Below, piece after piece: positions 7,661 to 17,317 of a stretch of DNA of 64,000 nucleotides. Numbering within the stretch: the stretch's first letter is position 1; each line of letters begins with the position of its first letter. Position numbers and translations under genes: made by a program. The stretch is from Marisediminicola antarctica (GTDB lineage Bacteria > Actinomycetota > Actinomycetes > Actinomycetales > Microbacteriaceae), in contig NZ_CP017146.1 of the NCBI RefSeq assembly GCF_009930795.1, positions 2,170,001 to 2,234,000 on the forward strand, given 5' to 3'. Under the pieces are notes generated by a model. The model was not told where the DNA came from, searched no databases, and saw nothing but the letters and a program-made list of their open reading frames with translations.

Positions 7661-8891
7661 TCCGGGCAGCCCGCTCGCTCCCATCGTGGAGGCCGCCGGG
7701 CTGGCCGTCGGGGTCAGCACTGCCCTACGCCGTGCCGGGCTCGCGGTTCCGCCCGACCGGGCGGCCCGGCTCGCCGAGGCCATCCGGCTCGTCCCGCCGT
7801 ACGAGCGTGAGGCCCTGTACTGGACAAGCCGGGTCGTACTCGTGTCGCGCCACGAGCAGCTGCCCCTCTTCGATGCGGTCTTCGCCGCGGTGTTCGACGG
7901 GATGCTGGATCCGGCCGACTCGAGGGGCGACAGCGCGGCGCCGCCCCCGATCGGCGGGGAGACCAGGACTCGTCCGACCGCAGAGGACGATCGGCCGAGC
8001 GGCGCGGAGGCCAGTCCGCAGCATCCGACCATGAGTCCCGGCAGCGACTCAGAGCCAGGCGCGGGCCCCGAGCGCGAGGCGATCCTCGCGATGGCCTCGT
8101 CGGACGAGCACCTGCACGACGTGGCCTTCGCTGAGCTCGCCGGCGACGAGATCGCCGAGATGCGCAGTCTCGTGCGCAGGATCGTCCTGGCGACGCCCAC
8201 CCGCCGCAGCCGGCGCACCCGGCGGACACCGCACCGACGTGCGCGGCTCGACCTCCGGCGCACGGTCAGGTCGGCGCACCGCACGGGAGGGGACTCGATC
8301 CGGCTCATCTACTCCCAGCGCCGCACGCGCTCCCGGCGTCTCGTGCTGTTGTGCGACGTCTCCGCTTCGATGGAGCCGTACACGCGGGTCTTCCTGTCGC
8401 TGCTCCAGGGCTCCGTCGTCGGCGCGGGTGCCGAGGCATTCGTGTTCTCGACTCGGCTCACACGGTTGACCCGGCAGCTCGCCGCGCGGAACCCCGACCT
8501 GGCGCTCGCCCGCGCCGCCTCCGCCGCGAGCGACTGGGCCGGCGGCACGCGCCTGGCAGAGAGCATCCGGAGCTTCGTCGACGACCACGGTCGTCGGGGT
8601 CTCGCGCGGGGCGCGGTGATCGTAGTGTTGTCTGACGGATGGGCGCAGGATGCGCCTGAGCTCGTCGGCGAGCAGATGGCGCGCCTGAGCCGGCTCGCCT
8701 ACCGAATCGTGTGGGTGAATCCGAGAAAGGTCGCAGTGGACTACCAGCCGCTCGTCGGCGGCATGGCCGCCGCGCTGCCCTACTGCGACGCCTTCGTGAG
8801 CGGGCACAGCTATACAGCGCTGACCGAAGTGGCGGCGGCAATCCGCGCCGACCGCCCATCGCAATCCGAGAGAAACATGAGGCCCAGATAA
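7653..8891 (+). CDS. coxE: VWA-domain CO dehydrogenase maturation factor
   Basis: 412 residues from the ATG; a GTG nine bases upstream (7644) is an alternative. The N-terminal part is helical with an acidic, low-complexity linker (about 95-145) and an Arg-rich segment before the VWA domain. The MIDAS is intact: DVSAS (about 235-239), Thr in GGTRL and Asp in LSDGW. CoxE proteins work with CoxD in building the Mo-Cu site. It overlaps coxD by 8 bases, and its TAA shares a base with the coxG ATG. Confidence 0.92.
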   Translation: MADPGSPLAPIVEAAGLAVGVSTALRRAGLAVPPDRAARLAEAIRLVPPYEREALYWTSRVVLVSRHEQLPLFDAVFAAVFDGMLDPADSRGDSAAPPPIGGETRTRPTAEDDRPSGAEASPQHPTMSPGSDSEPGAGPEREAILAMASSDEHLHDVAFAELAGDEIAEMRSLVRRIVLATPTRRSRRTRRTPHRRARLDLRRTVRSAHRTGGDSIRLIYSQRRTRSRRLVLLCDVSASMEPYTRVFLSLLQGSVVGAGAEAFVFSTRLTRLTRQLAARNPDLALARAASAASDWAGGTRLAESIRSFVDDHGRRGLARGAVIVVLSDGWAQDAPELVGEQMARLSRLAYRIVWVNPRKVAVDYQPLVGGMAAALPYCDAFVSGHSYTALTEVAAAIRADRPSQSERNMRPR

Positions 8892-9628
8892 TGCAACTCG
8901 ACAGTTCCTTCTCCGTCGTCGCCCCCATCGACGCGGTCTGGCAGACCCTCATGGACTTCGAGCGGGTGGCCGGGTGCGTGCCGGGCGCGCAGATCCTCAA
9001 CAAACTCTCCGACGATGCCTACCAGGTCGGCCTCCAGGTGAAGATGGGCCCGGTGACGATGCAGTACAAGGGCCAGATGACGGTGCTCGAGCGGGACGCG
9101 GATGCTCATCGCGCCGTGTTCGAGGGGAAGGCGCAGGAGATCCGCGGCCAGGGCACCGCGCAGGGATCGGCGACATTGACCCTCGTCGAGGTCGACGGGG
9201 CGACGCAGGGCACGGTCAGCGCGGACATCTCGCTCTCGGGCAAGGTCGCAGCGATGGGCAAGGGCGTCATCGGTAACGTCACCGACCAGATGATGACCCT
9301 GTTCGCAACGAACCTCCAATCGATGGTGGGTGCCCCGGCGGCCTCGGAGGCCCCGGCAGCGTCTGCTATGGCCGCCCCGGGCGAGTCCCCTACTCCCGCA
9401 CAGCCCGCACAGCCGGCCCCGACAGCCCCGACGGCACCTGCCGCGGGGCCGAGCCTCGACGCGATGTCACTCGCGAAGGGCGTCGTCATGGACCAGCTCA
9501 GCAGCCCAGGCAAGCTCATCGGTCTGGTCGTGGCGGTGGCCCTCGTCGCCTACCGGGTCGGCACCTTCGTCTCGACCCGCCGGTGGATCAGGCTGAGCGC
9601 CGCGCGGGGGTCCACCCCCGATGCGTGA
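8891..9628 (+). CDS. coxG: CoxG, SRPBCC-domain membrane anchor protein
   Basis: 245 residues. Residues 1 to about 150 form a START/SRPBCC hydrophobic-cavity domain (VWQTLMDFERVAGCVPGAQ and the DGxxxGxVSADISLSG region). A Pro/Ala-rich linker (about 155-190) leads to a C-terminal hydrophobic helix (LIGLVVAVALVAYRVGTFV) and a basic end. CoxG anchors CO dehydrogenase at the membrane and has been reported to extract menaquinone and hand it to the enzyme. The architecture here, cavity domain on a flexible tether plus membrane helix, fits that. TAATG overlap with coxE. Confidence 0.93.
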   Translation: MQLDSSFSVVAPIDAVWQTLMDFERVAGCVPGAQILNKLSDDAYQVGLQVKMGPVTMQYKGQMTVLERDADAHRAVFEGKAQEIRGQGTAQGSATLTLVEVDGATQGTVSADISLSGKVAAMGKGVIGNVTDQMMTLFATNLQSMVGAPAASEAPAASAMAAPGESPTPAQPAQPAPTAPTAPAAGPSLDAMSLAKGVVMDQLSSPGKLIGLVVAVALVAYRVGTFVSTRRWIRLSAARGSTPDA

Positions 9629-10754
9629 TGTGCTCGGCCCGCTCCTGGCGGGCTGGGGGAGCGGCGGCACCGCGGGCCTTGCCACCGTCGTGCGCACCTT
9701 CAACTCCGCTCCCAGGCCAGCCGGAGCGTCGATGCTCGTCACCTCGGAGGGGGAGGCGGTCGGCTCGGTCTCCGGCGGCTGCGTCGAGGCGGCCGTCTAC
9801 GAGCTCGCCACGGAGGTCGCCGCCGAGGGCCGCCCGCAGCTCGTGCGCTACGGCATCACCGACGACGATGCGTTCGCGGTCGGCCTGACCTGCGGTGGAA
9901 TCCTCGACGTGTTCGTCGAGCCAATCTCCGCCGCGACGTTCCGCGAGCTCGACTCGGTGCGGCAGGACATCGAGGGCTCCGCACCGGTGGCGGTTGCCAC
10001 CGTGATCGAGCATCCCGACGAGAGCCGGCTCGGTCGCCACCTGATCATCCGTCCGCACGGGTTCGAGGGCACCCTCGGCTCCGACCGTGCTGACGGTGCC
10101 GTCAGCGACGATGCTCAGGGGATGCTCGCGGCCGGCCGGAACAGCATCCTGACCTACGGGCCAGAGGGTGAGCGCCTGGGCGAGGGGATGACCGTCTTCA
10201 TCAACAGCTTCGCGCCGCGTCCTCGCATGCTCGTGTTTGGGGCGATCGACTTCGCCGCGGCGCTGGCCCGGCTGGGCACCTTCCTCGGCTACCGGGTCAC
10301 CGTCTGCGACGCCAGGTCGGTGTTCGCCACCGAGAGGAGGTTCCCCGGCGCCGAGGTTGTTGTCGCCTGGCCGCACCGGTACCTCAGCGAACAGATCGCC
10401 GACGGCCTTGTCGACGAGCGCACCGTCGTGTGCGTGCTCACGCACGATCCGAAATTCGACGTGCCTCTTCTCAAGGTGGCGCTCACCGGACCGCGGGTCG
10501 CCTACATCGGCGCGATGGGGTCCAGGCGAACCCACGACGACCGCCTCGCCCGCCTCCGCGAGGTCGGACTGGGCGACGACGAGCTGTTGCTCCTGCATAG
10601 CCCGATCGGCCTCGACCTGGGCTCCAGAACCCCCGAGGAGACAGCCGTCTCCATCGCCGCCGAGATCATCTCACTGCAGTGGGGCGGAAGCGGCACGCCT
10701 CTCAGCGCACTCGCCGCCCGCATCCACCACGACGAGGCGGTCGAACCCGCCTAG
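9621..10754 (+). CDS. coxF: XdhC/CoxF-family maturation protein
   Basis: 377 residues with the full XdhC arrangement: N-terminal XdhC_CoxI domain (GGTAGLATVVRTFNSAPRP, then GSVSGGCVEAAVYE, about residues 15-60), a middle segment with LTCGGILDVFVEP, and the C-terminal Rossmann-like domain (about 195-345) with FGAIDFAAALARLG, YIGAMGSRRTHDDR and GLDLGSRTPEETAVSI. XdhC proteins load or sulfurate the molybdenum cofactor of hydroxylases. It is the second XdhC protein in the operon and lacks the YHS domain of the first. It overlaps coxG by 8 bases and ends the operon; the next gene is convergent and only 14 bases away, with no clear terminator between. Confidence 0.9.
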   Translation: MRDVLGPLLAGWGSGGTAGLATVVRTFNSAPRPAGASMLVTSEGEAVGSVSGGCVEAAVYELATEVAAEGRPQLVRYGITDDDAFAVGLTCGGILDVFVEPISAATFRELDSVRQDIEGSAPVAVATVIEHPDESRLGRHLIIRPHGFEGTLGSDRADGAVSDDAQGMLAAGRNSILTYGPEGERLGEGMTVFINSFAPRPRMLVFGAIDFAAALARLGTFLGYRVTVCDARSVFATERRFPGAEVVVAWPHRYLSEQIADGLVDERTVVCVLTHDPKFDVPLLKVALTGPRVAYIGAMGSRRTHDDRLARLREVGLGDDELLLLHSPIGLDLGSRTPEETAVSIAAEIISLQWGGSGTPLSALAARIHHDEAVEPA

Positions 10755-10768
10755 CCTCGAGATCCTCG

Positions 10769-12238
10769 CTACTGCACGGGCTTCGCGTACTGCGCGCCGA
10801 GAAGGAACAGGTACGGGTCGACTTGCGTGCCGTTGATGCGGATCTCGAGGTGGAGGTGCGGGCCGGTGCTGGCGCCGGTCGTGCCGACGAGCCCAACGAC
10901 CTGCCCCGCACGCACATGCGCGCCAACGGCGAGAGTCGTCGGGTCTTTCATGTGCATCATCTCGCTCTGCACGCGATCGCGGTAGAGGATGCTGATCGAG
11001 TTGCCGACCCAGCCCGCCGAGTTTGGGCTCTTCGCAACGACGACCCCGTCGGCGAGGCTCCGGATCGGCGTGCCCAGAATGCCCGTTTTCGAGTAGTCGG
11101 TGCCGTAGTGCATGGTGACGACCCTGGTGATCGGGTGCACCCGCACGCCGAACGACGACGTAATGGGCACGAACGACTCGAACGGCTGGTTGAAGCCGAG
11201 CATGGCACCGCTTTTCGAGAGGTCTGTCGTGCACTCGACCAGGTTCTCGATGTTTTCGGTGAGCGCACCGCGCCCGCCAAGGAGCACGAGTCTGGTCGTG
11301 CCGAGTTCACGCAGGCTCGTGAGCGTATCCAGCGGCACGCAGTTGCCTGGAACGATGAACAGCGGCGCGGAGTCCCTCGCCGCAAGAGCGGCTCCGGAGA
11401 GCGCATCGGGAAAGTCCGTTCCCATGGCGAGGTAGGCGACCGGGGCGGAATCGTAGGTGCCGCGGTTGACTTCGTTCGAGGTGACGTACCGGTCGTCGCC
11501 GGAGAGCCGCTTCACGCTTCCGGCACCGAGGATCGCGGTGAACGACGTCTCGATGCCCGTCGAGACGCTCGCGGCGCCGCCGGCGATCGAGACGCTCGTG
11601 ACTCCAAGACCAGACATTGCCGTCACTGTTGCGGCATCCACCCGGGAGCTGGCGCCGGGAACGAGGAGCACGGGGATGCGGTCCCCGCCGGCGACCGCCG
11701 AGGAGGTGAGCGCATCGGGGAACATCTCCCCGGTCGCGACGAATGCCGATGCCACGCTCCCGGCCTTGAACGCACCCATCGTGACGGTTCGCGAGGTCTC
11801 GTAGCGGTCCCTGCCCGAGTCGCGCCGGATCTGTGGCGCCAGGAGCGCGAGGGCGTTGTACACCTCGGGGCTAATTGCCGCGGGCCCACCCGCGACGACA
11901 ATGAGTCGCGGGGCGAGTCGGGTGATTTCCTTCCGCACGCTTTCCGTCAGCACCGTCGGCTGGGTGAGCAGCAGCGGCCCGCCCTGCACCGCCGCGGCGG
12001 GCGCAGCGCTCAACGCGTCGGGGAAGTTCTCGCCGGAGGCGATGTAGAGCACGGGCACGCCCGGCGCGTACTTCCCCGACACCGAGACCGATGTCGCGTA
12101 TCGATCGCCACCCTGGAGCCGTTCCCAGGTCGGCGCGGTCGGCGCGGTCGGTGCGGTCGTGTGAGCGGCAGCTGACATCGCGGGCAGCAGCGATGCCGCC
12201 ACGGCGATGGTGAGTGCGGCGCCGAAGATTCTGCGCAT
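10769..12238 (-). CDS. Secreted M23 (LytM-type) peptidase with three cell-wall-binding repeats
   Basis: 489 residues. A signal peptide ([20 protein letters not shown], cut near AAAHTT) is followed by three tandem cell-wall-binding type 2 repeats of about 95 residues, each with a RxxGxDRYxTS start and a GxxFPDALSA-like core. The C-terminal M23 domain (about 365-485) keeps the zinc ligands in MHYGTDYS and HLHLE. It should bind the envelope and cut peptidoglycan cross-links outside the cell. GGGGGA lies just before the ATG. It is divergent from thrS and convergent with the CO dehydrogenase operon. Confidence 0.92.
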   Translation of the reverse strand: MRRIFGAALTIAVAASLLPAMSAAAHTTAPTAPTAPTWERLQGGDRYATSVSVSGKYAPGVPVLYIASGENFPDALSAAPAAAVQGGPLLLTQPTVLTESVRKEITRLAPRLIVVAGGPAAISPEVYNALALLAPQIRRDSGRDRYETSRTVTMGAFKAGSVASAFVATGEMFPDALTSSAVAGGDRIPVLLVPGASSRVDAATVTAMSGLGVTSVSIAGGAASVSTGIETSFTAILGAGSVKRLSGDDRYVTSNEVNRGTYDSAPVAYLAMGTDFPDALSGAALAARDSAPLFIVPGNCVPLDTLTSLRELGTTRLVLLGGRGALTENIENLVECTTDLSKSGAMLGFNQPFESFVPITSSFGVRVHPITRVVTMHYGTDYSKTGILGTPIRSLADGVVVAKSPNSAGWVGNSISILYRDRVQSEMMHMKDPTTLAVGAHVRAGQVVGLVGTTGASTGPHLHLEIRINGTQVDPYLFLLGAQYAKPVQ

Positions 12239-12346
12239 GGATCCCCCAATCCTGAAACGAACTCTCCAGAGCCTACGTCGGCGTGCGGCCATCCGAACGT
12301 CCCCGTTCGGGCCACACGACGCGCGGGGCGCCAATCGGCGCACCGG

Positions 12347-12382
12347 TACAGTTGTCCCGAACGCACACTGCAAGCTGAGGAG
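12347..12382 (+). promoter_or_regulatory. Candidate -10 and ribosome binding site of thrS
   Basis: TACAGT at 12347-12352 fits a -10 hexamer, and TGAGGAG at 12376-12382 lies 10 bases before the GTG at 12393. No good -35 is visible. The site lies in the 154-base gap divergent from the M23 peptidase gene. Confidence 0.4.
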
Positions 12383-12392
12383 CCCGTCGACC

Positions 12393-14420
12393 GTGTCTGA
12401 AATGCCCGAGAATCCCCCTGCCGTGCTCGAGCCGCACAGGTCCGTGCTCGAGCCGCACAGGGTCGAGACGGCGGCGACGGGATTCGACCTGTTCCCCGAT
12501 CGCAGTGTCGTCGCCGTGCGCGTGAACGGCGAGCTGCGGGATCTCGCGGCGCAGCTCACCGTCGGCGAGATCGCCGAGCCTGTGCTCGTCGAGTCGCCCG
12601 ACGGCCTCAGCATCCTGCGCCACTCTGCGGCGCACGTGCTCGCCCAGGCGGTGCAGTCGATCAATCCCTCGGCGAAGCTGGGCATCGGACCTCCCATCAC
12701 CGACGGCTTCTACTACGACTTCGACGTCGAGACCCCCTTCACCCCGGAGGACGTCAAGGCGGTCGCGAAGGCGATGGATCGCATCATCCGCGCCGGGCAG
12801 CGCTTCGTGCGCCGCGTCGTCACCGAGGACGAGGCGCGCTCCGAACTCGCGGGGGAGCCGTACAAGCTCGAGCTCATCGGTCTCAAGGGCGGCGCTGCCG
12901 ATGGTGCCGATAACGAATCGGTCGAGGTCGGCGGCGCAGAACTCACGATCTACGACAACATCGACCCGAAGACGGGCGAGACGGTGTGGAAGGATCTCTG
13001 TCGCGGACCGCACCTGCCGAGCACCCGCACGATCGGCAACGGCTACGCCCTCATGCGCACCGCAGCCGCGTATTGGCGCGGCTCGGAGAAGAACAAGCAA
13101 CTCCAGCGCATCTACGGCACCGCGTGGGCGACCAAGGACGACCTTCGCGCGTATCAGGGGCGCCTCGAGGAGGCCGCGAAGCGAGACCACCGCAAGCTCG
13201 GACAGGAGCTGGACCTCTTCTCCTTCCCGGACGAGATCGGATCCGGGCTGGCCGTATTCCATCCCAAGGGTGGCATCATCCGCCGCGAGATGGAGGACTA
13301 CTCGCGCCGCAAGCATGAGGACGCCGGCTACGACTTCGTCTATACCCCGCACATCACCAAGGCGAACCTGTTCGAGACGTCCGGCCACCTCGGCTGGTAC
13401 GCCGACGGAATGTTCCCGCCGATGCACCTCGACGAGGGGCGCAACGAGGAGGGTGAGATCACCCGGCAGGGCGCCGACTACTACCTCAAGCCCATGAACT
13501 GCCCGTTCCACATCCTCATTTACCGCTCGAGCGGTCGCTCGTACCGCGACCTGCCGCTGCGGCTGTTCGAGTTCGGCACCGTCTACCGCAACGAGAAATC
13601 CGGCGTCGTGCACGGACTCACTCGGGTTCGCGGGCTGACGATGGACGACGCCCACATCTTCACGACCAGGGAGTCGATGAAGGCGGAACTCACGAGCACG
13701 CTGAACTTCGTGCTCGCGCTGCTGCGCGACTACGGTCTCACCGACTTCTACCTCGAACTCTCGACCAAGGATCCGGAGAAGTCTGTCGGCGACGACGACA
13801 TCTGGGTGGAGGCGACAGCGACGCTTGCCGAGGTCGCCGCCGAGTCCGGCCTTGAACTTGTGCCCGACCCGGGCGGCGCCGCGTTCTACGGCCCCAAGAT
13901 CTCGGTGCAGGCGCGCGACGCGATCGGCCGCACCTGGCAAATGTCGACCGTGCAGCTCGACTTCAACCTGCCCGAGAGGTTCGACCTCGAGTACACGGCC
14001 GCCGACGGAACCCGGAAGCGTCCGGTCATGATCCACCGCGCGCTGTTCGGCTCGATCGAGAGGTTCTTCGGGGTGCTCACCGAGCACTACGCCGGCGCCT
14101 TCCCCGTCTGGCTTGCGCCCGTTCAGGTCGTCGGCATCCCTGTCGCGGAGGAATACGGCGACTATCTCGACGAGGTCATCTCGAAGCTCAAGGCGAAGCG
14201 GGTTCGGGCTGAGGTCGATCACTCGAGCGACCGGATGCCGAAGAAGATCCGCACCCACACGAAGGCCAAGGTGCCGTTCCAGCTGATCGCGGGCGAAGAG
14301 GACCGCGCCGCAGGAGCCGTCAGCTTCCGCTATCGCGACGGCACCCAGGAGAACGGGGTTCCCGTCGACGAGGCGATCCGCCGGATCACTGAGGCGATCG
14401 ACTCGAAGGCGCAGGTCTGA
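12393..14420 (+). CDS. thrS: Threonyl-tRNA synthetase
   Basis: 675 residues: TGS domain (about 30-70), second additional (editing) domain with HSAAH (77-81), class II catalytic core and C-terminal anticodon-binding domain. Zinc ligands include C370 in MNCPFH and the histidines of MDDAHIF and MIHRALFGS. It charges tRNA-Thr. The GTG at 12393 has TGAGGAG 10 bases upstream; an ATG at 12402 is the alternative. An in-frame 7-codon tandem duplication (LEPHR twice) near the N-terminus lies before the TGS domain and should be harmless. The HIT gene follows after 3 bases. Confidence 0.97.
   Translation: MSEMPENPPAVLEPHRSVLEPHRVETAATGFDLFPDRSVVAVRVNGELRDLAAQLTVGEIAEPVLVESPDGLSILRHSAAHVLAQAVQSINPSAKLGIGPPITDGFYYDFDVETPFTPEDVKAVAKAMDRIIRAGQRFVRRVVTEDEARSELAGEPYKLELIGLKGGAADGADNESVEVGGAELTIYDNIDPKTGETVWKDLCRGPHLPSTRTIGNGYALMRTAAAYWRGSEKNKQLQRIYGTAWATKDDLRAYQGRLEEAAKRDHRKLGQELDLFSFPDEIGSGLAVFHPKGGIIRREMEDYSRRKHEDAGYDFVYTPHITKANLFETSGHLGWYADGMFPPMHLDEGRNEEGEITRQGADYYLKPMNCPFHILIYRSSGRSYRDLPLRLFEFGTVYRNEKSGVVHGLTRVRGLTMDDAHIFTTRESMKAELTSTLNFVLALLRDYGLTDFYLELSTKDPEKSVGDDDIWVEATATLAEVAAESGLELVPDPGGAAFYGPKISVQARDAIGRTWQMSTVQLDFNLPERFDLEYTAADGTRKRPVMIHRALFGSIERFFGVLTEHYAGAFPVWLAPVQVVGIPVAEEYGDYLDEVISKLKAKRVRAEVDHSSDRMPKKIRTHTKAKVPFQLIAGEEDRAAGAVSFRYRDGTQENGVPVDEAIRRITEAIDSKAQV
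12421..12461 (+). repeat. 21-bp tandem duplication inside thrS
   Basis: Two adjacent copies of a 21-bp unit, the second complete to 20 bases, encode [14 protein letters not shown] in the N-terminal extension of ThrS. Being a multiple of three it keeps the frame. It looks like a recent slippage product. Confidence 0.85.
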
Positions 14421-14423
14421 GCG

Positions 14424-15005
14424 ATGACGATCGACGACTCCGAATTGCACGGGATCACCATCGACGGCTCGTATGAGCTCGCCGGGGTGCCCGACGAGTT
14501 CCAGCGCCTGTGGACCCCGCACCGCATGGTGTACATGCAGAACGGCCAGCAGCCACCGGAGCACGAGTGCCCGTTCTGCATCGCCCCGCGGATGGACGAC
14601 GAAAAGGCCCTGATCGTGGCTCGCGGCACCCACGCCTACGTGCTCCTCAACCTGTTCCCCTACAACAGCGGACACCTGCTGGTCTGCCCCTACCGCCACG
14701 TTGCCCTGTACGACGAGGCGACAGCGGAGGAGACCGCGGAGATCGCGGCTCTGACCCAAACGGCCATGCGGGTCATCAAGAAGGTCTCGCGCAACGAGGG
14801 CTTCAACATCGGCATGAACCAGGGAAGGATCGCGGGAGCCGGCATCGCCGACCACCTGCACCAGCACATCGTTCCGCGCTGGGCCCTCGACTCGAACTTC
14901 TTCCCCATCATCGCCAAGACCAAAGCACTGCCTCAGCTTCTCGGCGACGTGCGGCGATCCATCGCCGAGGCCTGGCCGACCGAATCCACAGAATCCGCGG
15001 AGTAG
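14424..15005 (+). CDS. HIT-family protein, probable Ap4A phosphorylase
   Basis: 193 residues. A CPFC knuckle near residue 50 precedes the HIT fold, and HLHQH (144-148) carries the catalytic histidine triad. Its order after thrS and its layout match Mycobacterium tuberculosis Rv2613c, which has diadenosine tetraphosphate phosphorylase activity. The same reaction is likely here, removing Ap4A made as a by-product of aminoacyl-tRNA synthetases. The gene starts 3 bases after thrS and must be co-transcribed. Confidence 0.88.
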   Translation: MTIDDSELHGITIDGSYELAGVPDEFQRLWTPHRMVYMQNGQQPPEHECPFCIAPRMDDEKALIVARGTHAYVLLNLFPYNSGHLLVCPYRHVALYDEATAEETAEIAALTQTAMRVIKKVSRNEGFNIGMNQGRIAGAGIADHLHQHIVPRWALDSNFFPIIAKTKALPQLLGDVRRSIAEAWPTESTESAE

Positions 15006-15017
15006 AGTACACACACA

Positions 15018-15920
15018 ATGAACGACACAAATTCGAACGAACAAGTCGGCACGAGCCGAGTCAAGCGCGGCCTCGCCGAAATGCTCAAGGGCGGCGTCAT
15101 CATGGACGTCGTTAACGCCGATCAGGCACGTATTGCCGAGGACTCCGGGGCCGTCGCCGTTATGGCCCTGGAGCGCATTCCGGCCGACATCCGCGCCGAG
15201 GGCGGCGTCTCTCGCATGAGCGACCCCGACCTCATCGACGGGATCCGCGACGTCGTCTCGATCCCGGTGATGGCGAAGGCGCGCATCGGTCACTTCGTCG
15301 AGGCGCAGATCCTGCAGGCCCTCAGCGTCGACTTCATCGACGAGTCAGAGGTGCTGAGCCCCGCCGACTACGTCAACCACATCGACAAGTGGAACTTCAC
15401 CGTTCCCTTCGTCTGCGGCGCTACCAATCTCGGTGAGGCGCTGCGACGCATCAATGAGGGTGCCGCGATGATCCGCTCGAAGGGCGAGGCCGGAACCGGC
15501 GACGTCTCCGAGGCGACCAAGCACATCCGCACCGTCAACCGGGAGATCGCGCGCCTCAGCTCGATGACCCGAGATGAACTGTACGTCGCCGCGAAGGAGC
15601 TGCAGGCACCGTACGACCTGGTCGTCGAGGTCGCCCGCACGGGCAAGCTCCCCGTCGTAATGTTCACCGCCGGAGGCGTGGCCACCCCGGCCGACGCCGC
15701 GATGATGATGCAGCTCGGCGCTGACGGTGTCTTCGTGGGATCGGGCATCTTCAAGTCCGGCAACCCCGTCGCCCGCGCGGCCGCGATCGTCAAGGCGACC
15801 ACGTTCTTCGACGACCCCGCCGTCATCGCCGAGGCATCGCGCGGACTGGGCGAGGCGATCGTCGGAATCAATGTCTCCGACCTCCCCGCACCGCACCGCC
15901 TCGCCGAACGTGGCTGGTAG
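15018..15920 (+). CDS. pdxS: Pyridoxal 5'-phosphate synthase subunit PdxS
   Basis: 300 residues, a TIM barrel that makes pyridoxal phosphate from ribose 5-phosphate, glyceraldehyde 3-phosphate and ammonia. [23 protein letters not shown] (with the ribose-binding lysine), KGEAGTG and [14 protein letters not shown] are hallmark segments. Twelve PdxS subunits dock with twelve PdxT glutaminases. GGAGTAGAG lies upstream of the ATG. It overlaps pdxT by 11 bases, which couples the two subunits. Confidence 0.98.
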   Translation: MNDTNSNEQVGTSRVKRGLAEMLKGGVIMDVVNADQARIAEDSGAVAVMALERIPADIRAEGGVSRMSDPDLIDGIRDVVSIPVMAKARIGHFVEAQILQALSVDFIDESEVLSPADYVNHIDKWNFTVPFVCGATNLGEALRRINEGAAMIRSKGEAGTGDVSEATKHIRTVNREIARLSSMTRDELYVAAKELQAPYDLVVEVARTGKLPVVMFTAGGVATPADAAMMMQLGADGVFVGSGIFKSGNPVARAAAIVKATTFFDDPAVIAEASRGLGEAIVGINVSDLPAPHRLAERGW

Positions 15921-16506
15921 GCCCGCTCGAGTCGGGGTACTTGCCCTTCAGGGCGACTTCCGGGAGCACCTCGCGGTGCTCGCTTCTCTTGGCGCCGACG
16001 CGCGGCCGGTCCGCCGCGCGTCGGAGCTGGATGAGCTCGACGGTCTCGTGATTCCCGGAGGGGAGTCGACCGTCATGGACAAGCTGTCTCGCGCTTTCGG
16101 CATCGCCGGGCCGCTCAAGGCCGCGATCGCGTCAGGGTTGCCGGTCTACGGCACCTGCGCCGGCCTCATCATGCTCGCGGATCGCGTGTCGAATAGGATC
16201 GCCGGTCAGCAGACCCTCGGCGGTGTCGACATCACGGTGCAGCGCAACGCGTTCGGGTCTCAGAACGAATCGTTCGAGGTCGACCTCGACATCCCCGAGC
16301 TCGGCGCCGTTCCCGTGCACGCGGTCTTCATCCGCGCGCCCGTGATCGACCAGTACGGACCCGCGGTCACGCCGCTCGCCGCGCTGCCCGACGGCCGGGT
16401 CGTCGCCGCCAGCCAGGGCAACCTGCTCGTGACCTCATTCCATCCCGAGATCATGGGCGACACCCGCTTCCACGCGTACTTCCTCGCCGGGCTCCACCGG
16501 TCCTGA
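15910..16506 (+). CDS. pdxT: Pyridoxal 5'-phosphate synthase glutaminase subunit PdxT
   Basis: 198 residues of a class I glutamine amidotransferase that supplies ammonia to Pdx[14 protein letters not shown] begins the fold, GGESTVM binds glutamine, [10 protein letters not shown] holds the nucleophile cysteine, and FHPEIMGD holds the His-Glu pair. The GTG at 15910 overlaps the end of pdxS and leaves only a short extension before the conserved start. Confidence 0.96.
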   Translation: MAGRPARVGVLALQGDFREHLAVLASLGADARPVRRASELDELDGLVIPGGESTVMDKLSRAFGIAGPLKAAIASGLPVYGTCAGLIMLADRVSNRIAGQQTLGGVDITVQRNAFGSQNESFEVDLDIPELGAVPVHAVFIRAPVIDQYGPAVTPLAALPDGRVVAASQGNLLVTSFHPEIMGDTRFHAYFLAGLHRS

Positions 16507-16538
16507 CGTTACAGCCCGGCCAGCCGCTGCCCGCTGGG

Positions 16539-16544
16539 TAGAAT
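16539..16544 (+). promoter_or_regulatory. -10 element of a leaderless yebC promoter
   Basis: TAGAAT ends exactly six bases before the yebC ATG, so transcription should begin at or next to the start codon; there is no Shine-Dalgarno. The same spacing recurs before eight other genes in the window. Confidence 0.6.
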
Positions 16545-16550
16545 GGCAGC

Positions 16551-17309
16551 ATGTCAGGTCACTCCAAGTGGGCAACCACCAAGCACAAGAAGGCGATCAT
16601 CGATTCGCGTCGCGCGAAGTCGTTCGCGAAGCTCATCAAGAACATCGAGGTCGCGGCGAAAATGGGGGGCGCTGACCTCTCGGGCAATCCGACGCTGGTC
16701 GATGCGATCCAGAAGGCGAAGAAGACCTCCGTCCCGATCGACAACATCAACCGCGCCGTCAAGCGCGGGTCCGGGCAGCTCGGCGAGGCCGTCGACTACC
16801 AGACCATCATCTATGAGGCCTACGCGCAGGGCGGCGTCGCCCTCCTCGTCGAGTGCCTCACCGACAACCGCAACCGCGCCGCCGCCGACGTGCGCGCGAT
16901 CATGACCCGTAACGGTGGAACCCTCGCCGACCCGGGCAGCGTCGCCTACAACTTCCACCGCAAGGGTGTGATCGGCGTGCGCAAGACCGACGGCGTCACC
17001 GAGGACGACATCCTCGCCGCTGTGCTCGACGCCGGCGTGGAGGAGGTCAACGACCGCGGCGAGGGCTTCGACATCATCACCGAACCGGGCACGCTCGTCG
17101 CCGCCCGGACCGCACTGCAGGAGGCCGGAATCGACTACGAATCGGCGGACGTCGAGTTCGTACCGCAGGTTCTCGTCGAGGCCGACGCCGACACCGCGCG
17201 CAAGGTGTTCCGGCTCGTCGACGCGCTCGAGGACAACGACGACGTGCAGAACGTGTACGGCAACTACGACGTGCACGCCGATGTGCTCGCCGAACTCGAG
17301 AACGACTAG
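16551..17309 (+). CDS. yebC: YebC/PmpR family (TACO1-type) protein
   Basis: 252 residues. [20 protein letters not shown] is the family N-terminus; the three-domain YebC layout continues with [20 protein letters not shown] and DFxP-like VEFVPQ segments. Members have been described as DNA-binding regulators and more recently as factors that help ribosomes on difficult proline stretches. The gene sits in its usual place before ruvC, with an 8-base gap. The start is probably leaderless. Confidence 0.95.
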   Translation: MSGHSKWATTKHKKAIIDSRRAKSFAKLIKNIEVAAKMGGADLSGNPTLVDAIQKAKKTSVPIDNINRAVKRGSGQLGEAVDYQTIIYEAYAQGGVALLVECLTDNRNRAAADVRAIMTRNGGTLADPGSVAYNFHRKGVIGVRKTDGVTEDDILAAVLDAGVEEVNDRGEGFDIITEPGTLVAARTALQEAGIDYESADVEFVPQVLVEADADTARKVFRLVDALEDNDDVQNVYGNYDVHADVLAELEND

Positions 17310-17317
17310 CCAGCTTC

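Noticed and set aside
10755-10768. Terminator between coxF and the convergent M23 gene
   Set aside because: Only 14 bases, with a weak CTCGAG palindrome and no T-run.
12273-15293. Minus-strand open frame of about 1000 codons opposite thrS-HIT-pdxS
   Set aside because: It is antisense to three clear genes; long antisense frames are a by-product of GC-rich codon usage.
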